The notes: generated by a model from the sequence alone, not told the origin. 64,000 bases of DNA from Salinigranum rubrum (GCF_002906575.1 NZ_CP026310.1:173004-237003), one strand, 5' to 3'; counted from the stretch's first letter, positions 17,911 through 26,105 are shown. Made by a program: numbers and translations.

Positions 17911-19218
17911 ATGAGTCGATCAGATGCCGAACAGGAGGGAGAAACCGATGCTGAGCAGGTGCCATCATTCGATGGTGTCCGATGGACCTCGTGTTCGCTC
18001 GAGGACTTCACGGACCTGTACTGGGACGAGGTCGCCCCCTGCCTCGAAGCAGAGGATATCGACCCGTCGAGCGAGAAACCCACCCATCAATGGTTTCGAG
18101 ATCACGATGCACGGTCATTCCTCGCGGCTCTCCGTCGCCATCACGACCGTTCGTTCGGTGAGTTCTGGACCGAGGACCTCGGGCTTGGCGACGGTGAAGA
18201 GGGCTACTCATGGGCAACAACGAATGATGCGACAATCGACGCCCTCGAACAGTTCCTGAACCGACGGAAATCACGATACAGTCTTGCGACGTCGTCCGTC
18301 GACGCCCTCCGAACGCGACTGAATCTCTACGTCCGTGCCTACCGAGAGGCGAACGGTACAGACGATCTCCTCACACCGATTCAACGAGACCAAGAGAATC
18401 CAGCCTACGAAGCCGTTGACGCGGTCTATGCAGCATTCGACTGGTTGAACGAGGGAACCGAACACGAGTACAGTGCCCAGACGCTCCAGCGTGTGCGACG
18501 CGTCGTCGACGCTTGGTATCAGCATCTGGTCGGTCGACGGGCCGCCTCGATGAACCCTGCGAGCGGCCTCTACGACGAATTCAAGTGGGAGGTCGAAGAT
18601 TCTCCGACACCGTCCCTTTCGGCTAGTCATATTCGGAAGCTGATGCAGGCAGCGGGGACGACGAGAGAACAGTTGCTCGTAATGGCGTTGGCTGGCTGGG
18701 GACTTCGAGCGAGTGAGGTCGCAGCACTCCACGTCTCGCAGTTCCACCGTGATGTTCCCGAAGACGACGTCCCCTTCGTCACGTTCGAGAGCCGCAAAAA
18801 CGGGCCCGGTGAGGTGTCTCTCCTGTACGGAATGGATGTTCTTGATTCACGAATCGACGAACTAGCGGAAGACGAAACGTGGACTGGATACCTGTTCCCC
18901 TCTTCACAGGGAAAAGCGCCGTACGTGACCCGTGATACAGTCCGTAACTGGTTCCAGAATCTCGCATCGAACGCCGGTCTACCAGACCGAATCGAAGGAG
19001 AGCGGCCGAGTCCACAGCTCTGTCGGCGCTTCTGGTACGATACCTATACCGCAGTCCTCGAGGGCGTGCTCGAAGGCGTCGACGAGATCGCGGCAGAGCA
19101 GGGTAGTAGCGATCCTCGGGTGGTGATGCAAAATTACCTCTCTGACTCGCGTTCTCGTCGAGTCCGACGTGAGTTCATGCGAGAACAGCTGGACGAAGCC
19201 TTCGGAGAGAGGTCGTAG
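17911..19218 (+). CDS. Tyrosine recombinase / integrase-like protein
   Basis: A 435-aa protein with an N-terminal SAM-like region and a C-terminal tyrosine-recombinase domain. Likely catalytic residues: R266 in GWGLRASEVAALH, a Lys near 296, R372/R373 in PSPQLCRRFWYDTY and Y409 in VVMQNYLSD. The usual His of the HxxR box is replaced (Q369 by alignment). Similar proteins sit beside ParA genes on haloarchaeal plasmids, where they may resolve multimers or integrate the replicon. The array at 19262-19538 follows directly, so the recombinase may also act near it. No att-like long repeat was found. Confidence 0.82.
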   Translation: MSRSDAEQEGETDAEQVPSFDGVRWTSCSLEDFTDLYWDEVAPCLEAEDIDPSSEKPTHQWFRDHDARSFLAALRRHHDRSFGEFWTEDLGLGDGEEGYSWATTNDATIDALEQFLNRRKSRYSLATSSVDALRTRLNLYVRAYREANGTDDLLTPIQRDQENPAYEAVDAVYAAFDWLNEGTEHEYSAQTLQRVRRVVDAWYQHLVGRRAASMNPASGLYDEFKWEVEDSPTPSLSASHIRKLMQAAGTTREQLLVMALAGWGLRASEVAALHVSQFHRDVPEDDVPFVTFESRKNGPGEVSLLYGMDVLDSRIDELAEDETWTGYLFPSSQGKAPYVTRDTVRNWFQNLASNAGLPDRIEGERPSPQLCRRFWYDTYTAVLEGVLEGVDEIAAEQGSSDPRVVMQNYLSDSRSRRVRREFMREQLDEAFGERS

Positions 19219-19261
19219 CATCAACCGCCGTCTCTCCAGTTGTCTTTCCCTGGTAGGGATT

Positions 19262-19538
19262 GAATCATTGAATCAGTGAATCATAGATTCCATGAAGAAC
19301 TGAGTGCTGGAAGTGAAGAATCCGAGATTGCATGAGTCAGGGAATCAGTGGAAACGTGAAGACGAGAAAAACACTGAATCTATGAGTTCATGAATCCATG
19401 AGTCACTGAATCAGTGAGCAATTGAAGCATTGAAATGAGGACTCAGGAACTCGCACTACGGTCAATGAATAATTGAACCAATGAATCAGTGAAATAGTGA
19501 TTTATAGATTCAATGAATCCATGAGTCAGGGAGTCAAA
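19262..19538 (+). repeat. 8-bp-periodic tandem array (GAATCANT), candidate centromere
   Basis: About 33 units follow one another with 8-bp spacing, most beginning GA and many matching GAATCANT (for example gaatcatt, gaatcagt, gaatcata at 19262-19285). The phase slips by 2 bp at 19374 and by 3 bp at 19464 around a poorly conserved stretch (19448-19463). Some units are reverse complements (gattcaat). Short, contiguous, phased repeats read by a small dimeric DNA-binding protein are typical of partition centromeres, such as the 7-bp heptads bound by omega of pSM19035. The array lies 130 bp before parA, so parS is the favoured call; replication-origin iterons are the alternative. Confidence 0.75.
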
Positions 19539-19644
19539 GACAGAATTTAATAAGTATCGAAATGTAGACACAGTCCGCTAACTGCCCGAATTCAGTATGT
19601 TTGGGATCGAGAGAAACGCAACTGAGCGTCTGACGTAAGTTTAT

Positions 19645-19668
19645 GAATCAGTGATTCAATGATCGAGT
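19645..19668 (+). promoter_or_regulatory. Three 8-bp repeat units at the parA start
   Basis: gaatcagt-gattcaat-gatcgagt directly precede the ATG at 19670 and match the units of the main array. Binding here would cover the start or transcription start of parA, so autoregulation by the partition protein is likely. Confidence 0.6.
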
Positions 19669-19669
19669 T

Positions 19670-20581
19670 ATGACCGAGCCACCTCGTGGATGGGGCGTCA
19701 CGTCATCGACTGGCATCCCCACGATCGCCTTCGGCAATCAGAAAGGCGGGACCGGGAAGACGACAGCGACAATCAACAGCGCAGCAGCGCTCGCCACTCG
19801 CGGCCACGGTGTGCTGGCGATCGATATTGATCCCCAAGCAGACCTAACGAAAGGACTCGGGCTGGGTCCAGGCGACAACAACGATTCGTCAAGCCCGAAG
19901 AACGATCTTCCAAACGTACTGGTCACCGACGACGCGAACCTCCTCGACGTTCTCGTCAACAATCCGCGGACGCACGATACCAGGCTTTCGGAGATTGTGA
20001 TTGAGGCCGATGAGTACGACCATCTGAACTTCGACCTGATACCCAGTCACAAGGATATGGGCCTCGCACGAGACTGGATGGACGATGCAAGCGCTCGGCT
20101 CTCGTTGAAACTCGCTCTTGATGAGATGGTTGACGACGGACATGACTACGATTTTATTCTGATCGACTGCCCACCGGACCTCTCTGTTCTGACGGATGCG
20201 GCGTTCATCGCGGCCCAGAACGTCTTCCTGGCTGCACAGACCCAGGCGACGTCGCGGGATGCGCTTGACGACCTGTGGGACCAGCTGGAGTCCATCGAAG
20301 ACAACCAGCAGATCGAGATTGCGATCGTGGGACTCCTAGCAAATATGTACCGGGACGACGGCCAGTCACAGAAGTTCCTCAACGCCTTCGACGAGTCCTT
20401 CGCGTCGATGGCGCCGATTTTCAAACTCCCGATGCGAGTAGCGATTCAACGCGCGTGGGACAACGGACGAGACATCTTCGAGTGGGAGGACCCGAACGAC
20501 CAACAGGTGGAGCGTGATGTCTTCCTCGAGATTGCAGAGACGATGGAACGGGCCTTCGACAAGACACAGGTGGAGGTGTAA
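19670..20581 (+). CDS. parA: ParA-family partition ATPase
   Basis: A 303-aa deviant Walker A ATPase: KGGTGKT at residues 25-31 with the signature Lys at 25, a switch region LAIDIDPQADLTKGLGLG, and Walker B FILIDCPPDLSVLTDAAF. No N-terminal DNA-binding domain is present, so it is the short (type Ib-like) form in which the partner protein does site recognition and repression. ParA-ATP dimers coat the nucleoid and move plasmid copies. It is followed after two bases by the small partner gene and preceded by the repeat array. Confidence 0.93.
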   Translation: MTEPPRGWGVTSSTGIPTIAFGNQKGGTGKTTATINSAAALATRGHGVLAIDIDPQADLTKGLGLGPGDNNDSSSPKNDLPNVLVTDDANLLDVLVNNPRTHDTRLSEIVIEADEYDHLNFDLIPSHKDMGLARDWMDDASARLSLKLALDEMVDDGHDYDFILIDCPPDLSVLTDAAFIAAQNVFLAAQTQATSRDALDDLWDQLESIEDNQQIEIAIVGLLANMYRDDGQSQKFLNAFDESFASMAPIFKLPMRVAIQRAWDNGRDIFEWEDPNDQQVERDVFLEIAETMERAFDKTQVEV

Positions 20582-20583
20582 AC

Positions 20584-21027
20584 ATGCCCCGGGGAATGGA
20601 CGAGCGGTTCGAGGACCCTTCCGATGAAGAGGAGAGCGATGACGCTAGCACCGAGGATATCACGGAGACGTCGACTGAATCAGAAGCGGAAGGTCGCGAT
20701 ACTGGATCTGAGCAGCCGTCGAATCAGCAAAGCGCGACGTCCACGACGGCCACTGAATCGTCTGCGAGTAGTCCAGGAAAGTCAGACAGCGAACCGCTGA
20801 ACATCCGCGAGGATTGGGATTCAGCCACGATATACGTGGAACCGGAACAGAGTGAGGACATCGAAATCACGTTTACTCGCCTGAAGAAACAGTTGAAACG
20901 CGAGGACATCACGCTGGAGAAAAACAAACACTTCTACCGCGGCGTCTTCGAGGTGGCGTTCGGCGAGTACCGAGAGGAAACGAAAGAAAAGATTCGCGAA
21001 CTCGCAAAGCAAGACGCTGATCAGTGA
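20584..21027 (+). CDS. Small acidic ParA-partner protein, candidate centromere-binding protein
   Basis: A 147-aa protein two bases after parA. Residues 1-75 are low-complexity and rich in Ser, Thr, Asp and Glu. Residues about 80-147 form a compact charged domain (WDSATIYVEPEQSEDIEITF, then TRLKKQLKREDITLEKNKHF and a helical tail). A disordered N-terminus plus a small C-terminal domain is the usual layout of ParB-type partners of short ParAs (ribbon-helix-helix or similar). I cannot assign the fold by eye; position and the 8-bp array are the main evidence. Confidence 0.7.
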   Translation: MPRGMDERFEDPSDEEESDDASTEDITETSTESEAEGRDTGSEQPSNQQSATSTTATESSASSPGKSDSEPLNIREDWDSATIYVEPEQSEDIEITFTRLKKQLKREDITLEKNKHFYRGVFEVAFGEYREETKEKIRELAKQDADQ

Positions 21028-21041
21028 ATCACTGATTTACT
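21026..21041 (+). repeat. Two 8-bp repeat units after the partner gene
   Basis: gaatcact-gatttact begins at the stop codon of the partner gene and matches the 19262 array units. It may mark a second small binding site that brackets the operon. Confidence 0.45.
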
Positions 21042-21469
21042 AGATTCTGTACATCGGTTGTACTATACGCCGAATTAGCTTTGGTGAAAAATTCGAAAGT
21101 AGCGAGTTTATAGTACCATAACAAATTAGAAGCACGAATCGATCAAGAGGGAAGTCATCGGACGTTCACGACATCCGGTATTTTGGACTTTAGCACCCAG
21201 TATCAAGCGCTATTACTGATGGATATCTAAGATGGTTGCGAAAAATCCAACGCCACGGAGTGGATCATCTGAGCAGCGCATCCTCAGAGAACTGTTCTTG
21301 ACCAAGGAAGACGGCTTGGCTCCGGGAACGCATAGCGAAAAGTACGGCCGTGTGTTTCATCGAAACTGTACGTCGCCAATCGATCTAACTGGATACACGC
21401 TCTAATCGGTGTCCCGAAACGAACGGTCTGCTAGAAAAAGCACGAATCGGACGTTTTTCCCACAGTTGG
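21042..21469. other. Non-coding region with one small open frame
   Basis: The stretch is AT-rich to about 21130 and has no recognised signal. One short frame is listed separately at 21232-21405; otherwise nothing is recognised. Confidence 0.4.
21232..21405 (+). CDS. Small hypothetical protein (57 aa), possible remnant
   Basis: ATG at 21232 opens a 57-codon frame starting MVAKNPTPRSGSSEQRILRE and ending in LTGYTL. The N-terminal part (SSEQRILRELFLTKED) resembles the first helix of winged-helix regulators, so it may be the stub of a longer gene. It lacks a clear promoter. Low confidence that it is made. Confidence 0.3.
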   Translation: MVAKNPTPRSGSSEQRILRELFLTKEDGLAPGTHSEKYGRVFHRNCTSPIDLTGYTL

Positions 21470-22798
21470 TTATTTAATTCGAGAATCATCTCTGCTCGAG
21501 GGGGGAGATTGAAGCGCCTGAGCCAAGTCGTGTCCCCAGTTCAGTAGATGTTCGCCTGTGTTATAACGGGTTATGCACTGTACACCCATGGGTAACTCGC
21601 CAATCGTGTCACCCGTCGGCAAGCCGAGTGTTGGGAGGCCTGCATGTGTCCACGGGAGGTTCATCACGGGGTCGCCCGTGGAATCGATTCCCTCGGGTGC
21701 GGGACCACAGGCAGCAGGCGCAATCCAGATGTCAACATCGGAGTCGTCCATCACCTCCGTCAGATTGTGGCGAGTCTCCACGCGACTGGTTCGACCGACC
21801 GCGATTTCACAGGCCGGAACGCTATATCCCTCTTCGATGAGCTCAGCGGTTCGCTCGGCGTACGATTCACTGTACTCTTGATACCACTCGTGGTGCGCCA
21901 GTGCGGCGTCAGCAGCAACGAGTCGTTCGTGATACTCGTTGAGCGTCTCGATGTCAGTCAACACCGGTACTTCTGTTATCTCGTATCCGGCGTTCTCCAG
22001 TCGGCGACACTGCGCCCGGAAGTGTTCGAGTCCTTCTGTACTGGCCTGCTGGAGATACGGTCCCGTGGGAACCCCGAGAGTCGGGCGCTCTGTACCATCT
22101 GGAATCGTCTGCCAGTCTTTGCAAAGCACACCAGCAGCGATGTTGGCCCCCTCTACGTCTTGCGTGAAGAATCCAACGTGGTCGACCGATCGCGAAAGTG
22201 GGATGACGCCATCAGCGGAAACCCGACCATAGCTCGGTTTGAAGCCGACGACACCACAGAACGATGCGGGTCTGATTATTGAGCCAATCGTTTGCGTTCC
22301 AAGGGCGAGCGGACAGATCCCAGTGGCTACCGCGGCGGCTGACCCGCTGCTTGAGCCCCCCGGTGTGTGGTCCGTGTTGTGGGGGTTCCGAGTGGGACCG
22401 GGCTCCGAGTACGCGAACTCGGTCGTCACGGTCTTCCCCAAGACGAGTGCACCAGCGTCTTTGAGCTGTCTTACCACCGTCGCTTCGGCTCCGGTCAACT
22501 GCGCTGGTGGGAGAGATGAACCAGCCTTGGTCTCGAAGCCGTTGGCGTGAATAATGTCTTTCACCCCCACTGGAACGCCGAACAACGGTTTGTGAGTCGA
22601 CGTTCGTGTCTGTTGCGCTTCCGACTCCTCGGCAGCGGACACCAGACGAGACCACCGGTTGGGCTCGGGAAGCAGCGACTTAACCTCAGGTTCGACGGTT
22701 TCTGCTCGCATTTGAAGCTCCGCTAAATACTCTTGAACGGTGGGAGAGCCTCGGTGAAACTTTGCGACTGTTTCTGCTAAGTGGTTTGAGTGGATCAT
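21470..22798 (-). CDS. Amidase-signature family hydrolase
   Basis: A 442-aa amidase (GatA-like fold). The catalytic Ser-cisSer-Lys triad is visible: Lys in GVPVGVKDIIHA, Ser in the GGSSSGSAAAVA loop and Ser in LGTQTIGSIIRPA. Gly/Ser-rich signature and overall length match the family. No gatB/gatC is adjacent and the protein ends sooner than GatA, so a catabolic amidase rather than a tRNA amidotransferase is likely. The ATG at 22798 (MIHSNHLAETVAKFHRG) fits relatives better than an upstream start at 22855. Confidence 0.88.
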   Translation of the reverse strand: MIHSNHLAETVAKFHRGSPTVQEYLAELQMRAETVEPEVKSLLPEPNRWSRLVSAAEESEAQQTRTSTHKPLFGVPVGVKDIIHANGFETKAGSSLPPAQLTGAEATVVRQLKDAGALVLGKTVTTEFAYSEPGPTRNPHNTDHTPGGSSSGSAAAVATGICPLALGTQTIGSIIRPASFCGVVGFKPSYGRVSADGVIPLSRSVDHVGFFTQDVEGANIAAGVLCKDWQTIPDGTERPTLGVPTGPYLQQASTEGLEHFRAQCRRLENAGYEITEVPVLTDIETLNEYHERLVAADAALAHHEWYQEYSESYAERTAELIEEGYSVPACEIAVGRTSRVETRHNLTEVMDDSDVDIWIAPAACGPAPEGIDSTGDPVMNLPWTHAGLPTLGLPTGDTIGELPMGVQCITRYNTGEHLLNWGHDLAQALQSPPSSRDDSRIK

Positions 22799-22851
22799 CG
22801 ACTGGTCTTGCGCCACACGTGGATTGGCCCGTGTGTACAAGACGTGTAGGA

Positions 22852-23298
22852 TCAACCGTCCCAGAATGCACGCTGCCTGGCTTCAATCTCGGCAAGAGCC
22901 ATCGAGAGGACATCACGCCAATCACTGGGATGTGATGAATCATCTCCGGGTGTCGGTGCATCCGGGCCGGGATGGATGTGGTCACGAGCGTTGTGGTCTG
23001 ATGGATGGCGGTCCCATCGATGATCGAACGTTCCCTCTACGTGATTCTCGTAGTAGTGTAGCGAGAAGTCGCCGTTCTCGAACCAGACAATCTCTACCCG
23101 AGCATTTTGAACACTCGATGGGTAGAATCGTGTATCGTACACACAGACCAGCCGTTCAGAGGCGAATTCAGGTTGGTCGACTATCTGAGTAAACCGCTCG
23201 TCAGTAGCAAATCTATCTCGGATTAGATCCAAGCGGTCAAAATCAATTGGGGCACTGGAGACCGAGTTAGATTCACTACTCGCATCCTGCCCTGTCAT
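22852..23298 (-). CDS. Hypothetical protein paired with HTH gene
   Basis: A 148-aa protein that overlaps the preceding regulator gene by ATGA. The centre (SVQNARVEIVWFENGDFSLH, then YYENHVEGTFDHRWDRHPSD) is rich in aromatic residues, His and Asp; the end (WRDVLSMALAEIEARQRAFW) is helical. I recall this two-gene arrangement as common on haloarchaeal replicons, but the function is unknown to me. A toxin-antitoxin-like role is possible by architecture only. Confidence 0.65.
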   Translation of the reverse strand: MTGQDASSESNSVSSAPIDFDRLDLIRDRFATDERFTQIVDQPEFASERLVCVYDTRFYPSSVQNARVEIVWFENGDFSLHYYENHVEGTFDHRWDRHPSDHNARDHIHPGPDAPTPGDDSSHPSDWRDVLSMALAEIEARQRAFWDG

Positions 23299-23876
23299 AC
23301 CGCCGTTCGCTGATCAGCGGCGTCACCCGACTCGGTTGCTAATGCCCGTTCGAGAAGGTCAACCCGTCGGCGAGCCGTCTTCCACGCAGAAACAGCCACC
23401 CAAACATCCTCTATCGATTGGTCAGTAGCCGATGCGTGCTTTGAAATAGAGACCGCTTCCGGCGACGCGACATCGAACTCCTCGGCCAAATCATCTACTC
23501 GTGCTGCCTCAGCTTTCAAGAGCTCAAGGATTTCCGCTGTCGAATACTCGTCTTGGAGCATCTGGACCCGCCGCCAGTTGAGATATGATTGGTTACGCTC
23601 GTACGTGGCCGGCGACTCAGTAACCTGTTTCACGATACCCATCTGTTCGAACCACTCAAGATACTCTCTCGCAGCGTCGACGCCGTGGCCTGCGAGGTCA
23701 GCAACTTCGCTGGCGGTCGCTGGATTGCTGAGCCCAAGCACAGCGTCAAAAAAGTCATCTCGCGTCCGCTCCCCACGAACCAGTTCCTCTGGTGAGGTCA
23801 GAGCATCGAAATCTGGTGATGTAGTTCGCTCTTCGGCATCAGCCTGTAGTTCAGAGCGCGGTTCTTCCATACTCAC
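23295..23876 (-). CDS. Winged-helix (ArsR-like) regulator, haloarchaeal family
   Basis: A 193-aa protein with an HTH region (NPATASEVADLAGHGVDAAR, then EYLEWFEQMGIVKQVTES) and a C-terminal helical part (EYSTAEILELLKAEAARVDD, then IEDVWVAVSAWKTARRRVDL). It overlaps the next gene by ATGA, so both are expressed as a pair. A TTAACCAACA motif lies 73 bp upstream (23949) and is a candidate operator or promoter element. Confidence 0.75.
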   Translation of the reverse strand: MSMEEPRSELQADAEERTTSPDFDALTSPEELVRGERTRDDFFDAVLGLSNPATASEVADLAGHGVDAAREYLEWFEQMGIVKQVTESPATYERNQSYLNWRRVQMLQDEYSTAEILELLKAEAARVDDLAEEFDVASPEAVSISKHASATDQSIEDVWVAVSAWKTARRRVDLLERALATESGDAADQRTAV

Positions 23877-24330
23877 ACTACGTAATTAGCAGGAATAAGT
23901 CTTTCTAGCACGGATTATTCCGTCCACATGATTTGGAAGGAGAATGTATTAACCAACACATATTGGTCTTTTCAGGTTACAACAAGACATCGACGTTGGG
24001 AACACCCGGAATAGACCATTATCACACTCGTCGAGAGAGGGGAAGTTACAGTTCTCCCGAAAAGACAAGAGAGTCAACAGCATAGATTTGTTGGTTAAGA
24101 TTACATCAGACTGTTTCCCGTGAATTCTTTCCTCCAGTGTAACCAGACTCGCAAAATCCCGTATGTCGTCAGACTGAACTCCTTCGGCACAATTTTAGGA
24201 TTCCTGTCACTTTCGGATACAGGTCGGTTGAAGCAGGATACAGAATTTTCACCACCTTACATCGCAGCGAACTCTTCGCCAGAGTCAGGAAGGTACTCGA
24301 TGATACTCCGGTGGGCACCGAATTCACTGA
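23877..24330. other. AT-rich intergenic region
   Basis: No intact gene seen. It contains TTAACCAACA (23949-23958) and its inverse TGTTGGTTAA (24089-24098), 130 bp apart, probably upstream sites for the divergent genes. An open frame from 24120 lacks recognisable content. Confidence 0.45.
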
Positions 24331-24753
24331 TGCACGATTCTCTGGGAGAACTACGACGAATTTCTCGCGCAGACCGAGACGGAGATCGACGTGGAGGGGT
24401 TCCACGAAACCGGCCTCGCTCGGTTTGTTGTGTTCGACCTCCAGTTCCTGCTCACGGGCCACCGCTTCTACCTCTTCTCCGAGGAACTCGACGTAGTCTC
24501 GCCGACGGAGCTGTGCTGTCACACGCTGCTCGTCGACGACGGCAGCCGCCACCGCTCGTACTGTCTCCTCCTGCTCAGCCACGTCGACGTCGACGAGGAC
24601 GGCCTCCGAGAGCAGGCGGCGAAGTATGGCCTCGAAGACGAAATCGACGCTCTGCTCCGCTACCTCGAGACGCACGGCGAGGTCGACGACGACCGGCTCC
24701 CCGACTGGTCCGAGTTCCAGAGGCTGGCGGCTGACTACGAAATCGAACAGTGA
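24331..24753 (+). pseudogene. 5'-truncated hypothetical gene
   Basis: From about 24343 the frame reads WENYDEFLAQTETEIDVEGF and continues as an acidic, well-composed protein to 24753 (SEELDVVSPTELCCHTLLVD, LLLSHVDVDEDGLREQAAKY, SEFQRLAADYEIEQ). There is an in-frame stop at 24328 and no start codon before the conserved-looking part; the first ATG (24391) would lose about 16 residues of it. The 5' end seems replaced by unrelated sequence. I do not recognise the family. Confidence 0.5.
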
Positions 24754-24786
24754 TCAAGTGCTGACACGGAGCCGATTCTGCAGGAG

Positions 24787-25200
24787 TTACGCGCCGTCCG
24801 GGCGGGGGGCGTTCTCGTACTTGACCATCTTCTCGGGCTTGTCAGCGATAGTGTCGTAGATTTGTTGGAGCGTCTCCTCCGCGGCGAGCAGATTGTGCTC
24901 GTCGAGGAAGGTTCGGCCCTCCTCTGTGAGACCGTAGAACTTCCAGGGGTAGCCCTGCCGTCGCTGATCGTCATCGAGGGCGACCTCTTTGACGATACCT
25001 GCGTCGATCAGCTTCTGGATGTGTTTGTAGACAGTAGCGTCGCTCACGCTGGGGTTGAGCTCCTCGAGATCGTACATTGAGGGGAGCTGCTCGGGATGCT
25101 GGAGGATGTTGTTGATCAGCGCGAACCGCGTCTGTTGGGTAACGAAGTGGACGAGTTCGCGGGATGTCGTGTCGTCGCCGACACTCGAACCAGCGTTCAT
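24787..25200 (-). CDS. PadR/ArsR-like winged-helix regulator
   Basis: A 137-aa regulator: helices RFALINNILQHPEQ, recognition region LEELNPSVSDATVYKHIQKL, wing and C-terminal helix YGLTEEGRTFLDEHNLLAAE. This form (tandem winged helix with long C-terminal helix) is common on haloarchaeal plasmids. A perfect 10-bp inverted repeat (25229-25252) sits 28 bp before the start, which points to autoregulation. It may also affect the convergent truncated gene or the neighbouring gene at 25305. Confidence 0.8.
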   Translation of the reverse strand: MNAGSSVGDDTTSRELVHFVTQQTRFALINNILQHPEQLPSMYDLEELNPSVSDATVYKHIQKLIDAGIVKEVALDDDQRRQGYPWKFYGLTEEGRTFLDEHNLLAAEETLQQIYDTIADKPEKMVKYENAPRPDGA

Positions 25201-25228
25201 AACGATGTGTTCAACCGGGCGTAGTAAA

Positions 25229-25252
25229 GTAGTTTACTTGAGAGTAAACTAC
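25229..25252. promoter_or_regulatory. Perfect palindromic operator GTAGTTTACT-TGAG-AGTAAACTAC
   Basis: Ten-base arms with a 4-bp spacer, centred about 40 bp upstream of the winged-helix gene start at 25200 and overlapping the expected TATA region. Such symmetry and position strongly suggest the binding site of that regulator. Confidence 0.7.
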
Positions 25253-25304
25253 CAAATCGACTCATTCTGATGGGTGTGTAGCCGGGCGAGGGGGGCAGGC
25301 TCGT

Positions 25305-26105
25305 TCACCGTTCCCCACTTGATTCCCACTCCGGACGTGGTGTTGGGGACGGGAGGTCGCCAACCACAGTGCGGAGTTCCTCCTCTGTCGTCCACGGGAA
25401 GCACCGATTGTGGAGTTCGAATTTGCGGAACTTGTTGAGATGGACCCAGCTGTACGTCGCTGGCTCTGCTCCCTTATTTAGCCGCTCGTCGATCACATCC
25501 CAAACCTCCTGTTCGTCGATGCCAAACCCGCTCTCTCGTGCGCGATCAACAAGCGAATCAACCTTTGATTGGACTTCATCCTCCGACAAATCGTCTGCGA
25601 ACGCAATCTCGAGAGCGGCCTGAATGACGTGCTGTTTCGAGTCAAGGTTCTCGTCAGTCACCCACGCGTAATCGCGCGGGAACACGTACGACTTGTCGAA
25701 ATATGGCGGGTCATCGATCTCGCCCAATTCAGGAGCCTCCCCACCACTCTCCTTCTCGAATACCCCGACGATGTAGTCGCTGTAGGTCGCGAGCAACGAA
25801 AACATAATATCGAACGTATTGAGCCGGTCAGTGGGGAGTTCGAGGAGATCACCCATGATGAACGGATAGGCACCGAGCTGCTTCGTGAGTTCGTTCTGGA
25901 CGGCGCGGAGCCGGCGGAGATAGGGGTCGCGATAGCTCCCCAGGATAAAATACGATGTCCGCTGACTCCAGAGGTACGGCAATTCGCGCTGTGTGAACCG
26001 CCAAATCTCTCGTTTCTCTGCAGGCTCAAGTTCGATGCCCCCGACGGCCTCGTGAACAACGGTCATAATGTCCCCAGCGTCCGGCGGAGGGCTTGGGTCG
26101 GTCAT
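25305..26105 (-). CDS. Hypothetical protein with TIR/SLOG-like core pattern
   Basis: A 266-aa protein from the ATG at 26105 (MTDPSPPPD). Residues about 45-135 show an alternating strand-helix pattern: YFILGSYRDPYLRRLRAVQN, LGAYPFIMGDLLELP, then MFSLLATYSDYIVGVFEKES with a following GGEAPEL. This resembles the first half of TIR/SLOG or deoxyribosyltransferase-like nucleotide-binding folds, where a strand ends in a loop before an acidic residue. The rest is helical and charged. No catalytic residue can be fixed by eye. It lies between two winged-helix genes. The assignment is tentative; unknown function is the safe call. Confidence 0.6.
   Translation of the reverse strand: MTDPSPPPDAGDIMTVVHEAVGGIELEPAEKREIWRFTQRELPYLWSQRTSYFILGSYRDPYLRRLRAVQNELTKQLGAYPFIMGDLLELPTDRLNTFDIMFSLLATYSDYIVGVFEKESGGEAPELGEIDDPPYFDKSYVFPRDYAWVTDENLDSKQHVIQAALEIAFADDLSEDEVQSKVDSLVDRARESGFGIDEQEVWDVIDERLNKGAEPATYSWVHLNKFRKFELHNRCFPWTTEEELRTVVGDLPSPTPRPEWESSGER

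Noticed and set aside
19262..19538. CRISPR array
   Set aside because: Units are 8 bp and contiguous, with no spacers and no cas genes nearby.
21470..22798. gatA of the tRNA amidotransferase
   Set aside because: Catalytic triad is shared, but length, lack of gatB/gatC and neighbours point to a catabolic amidase.
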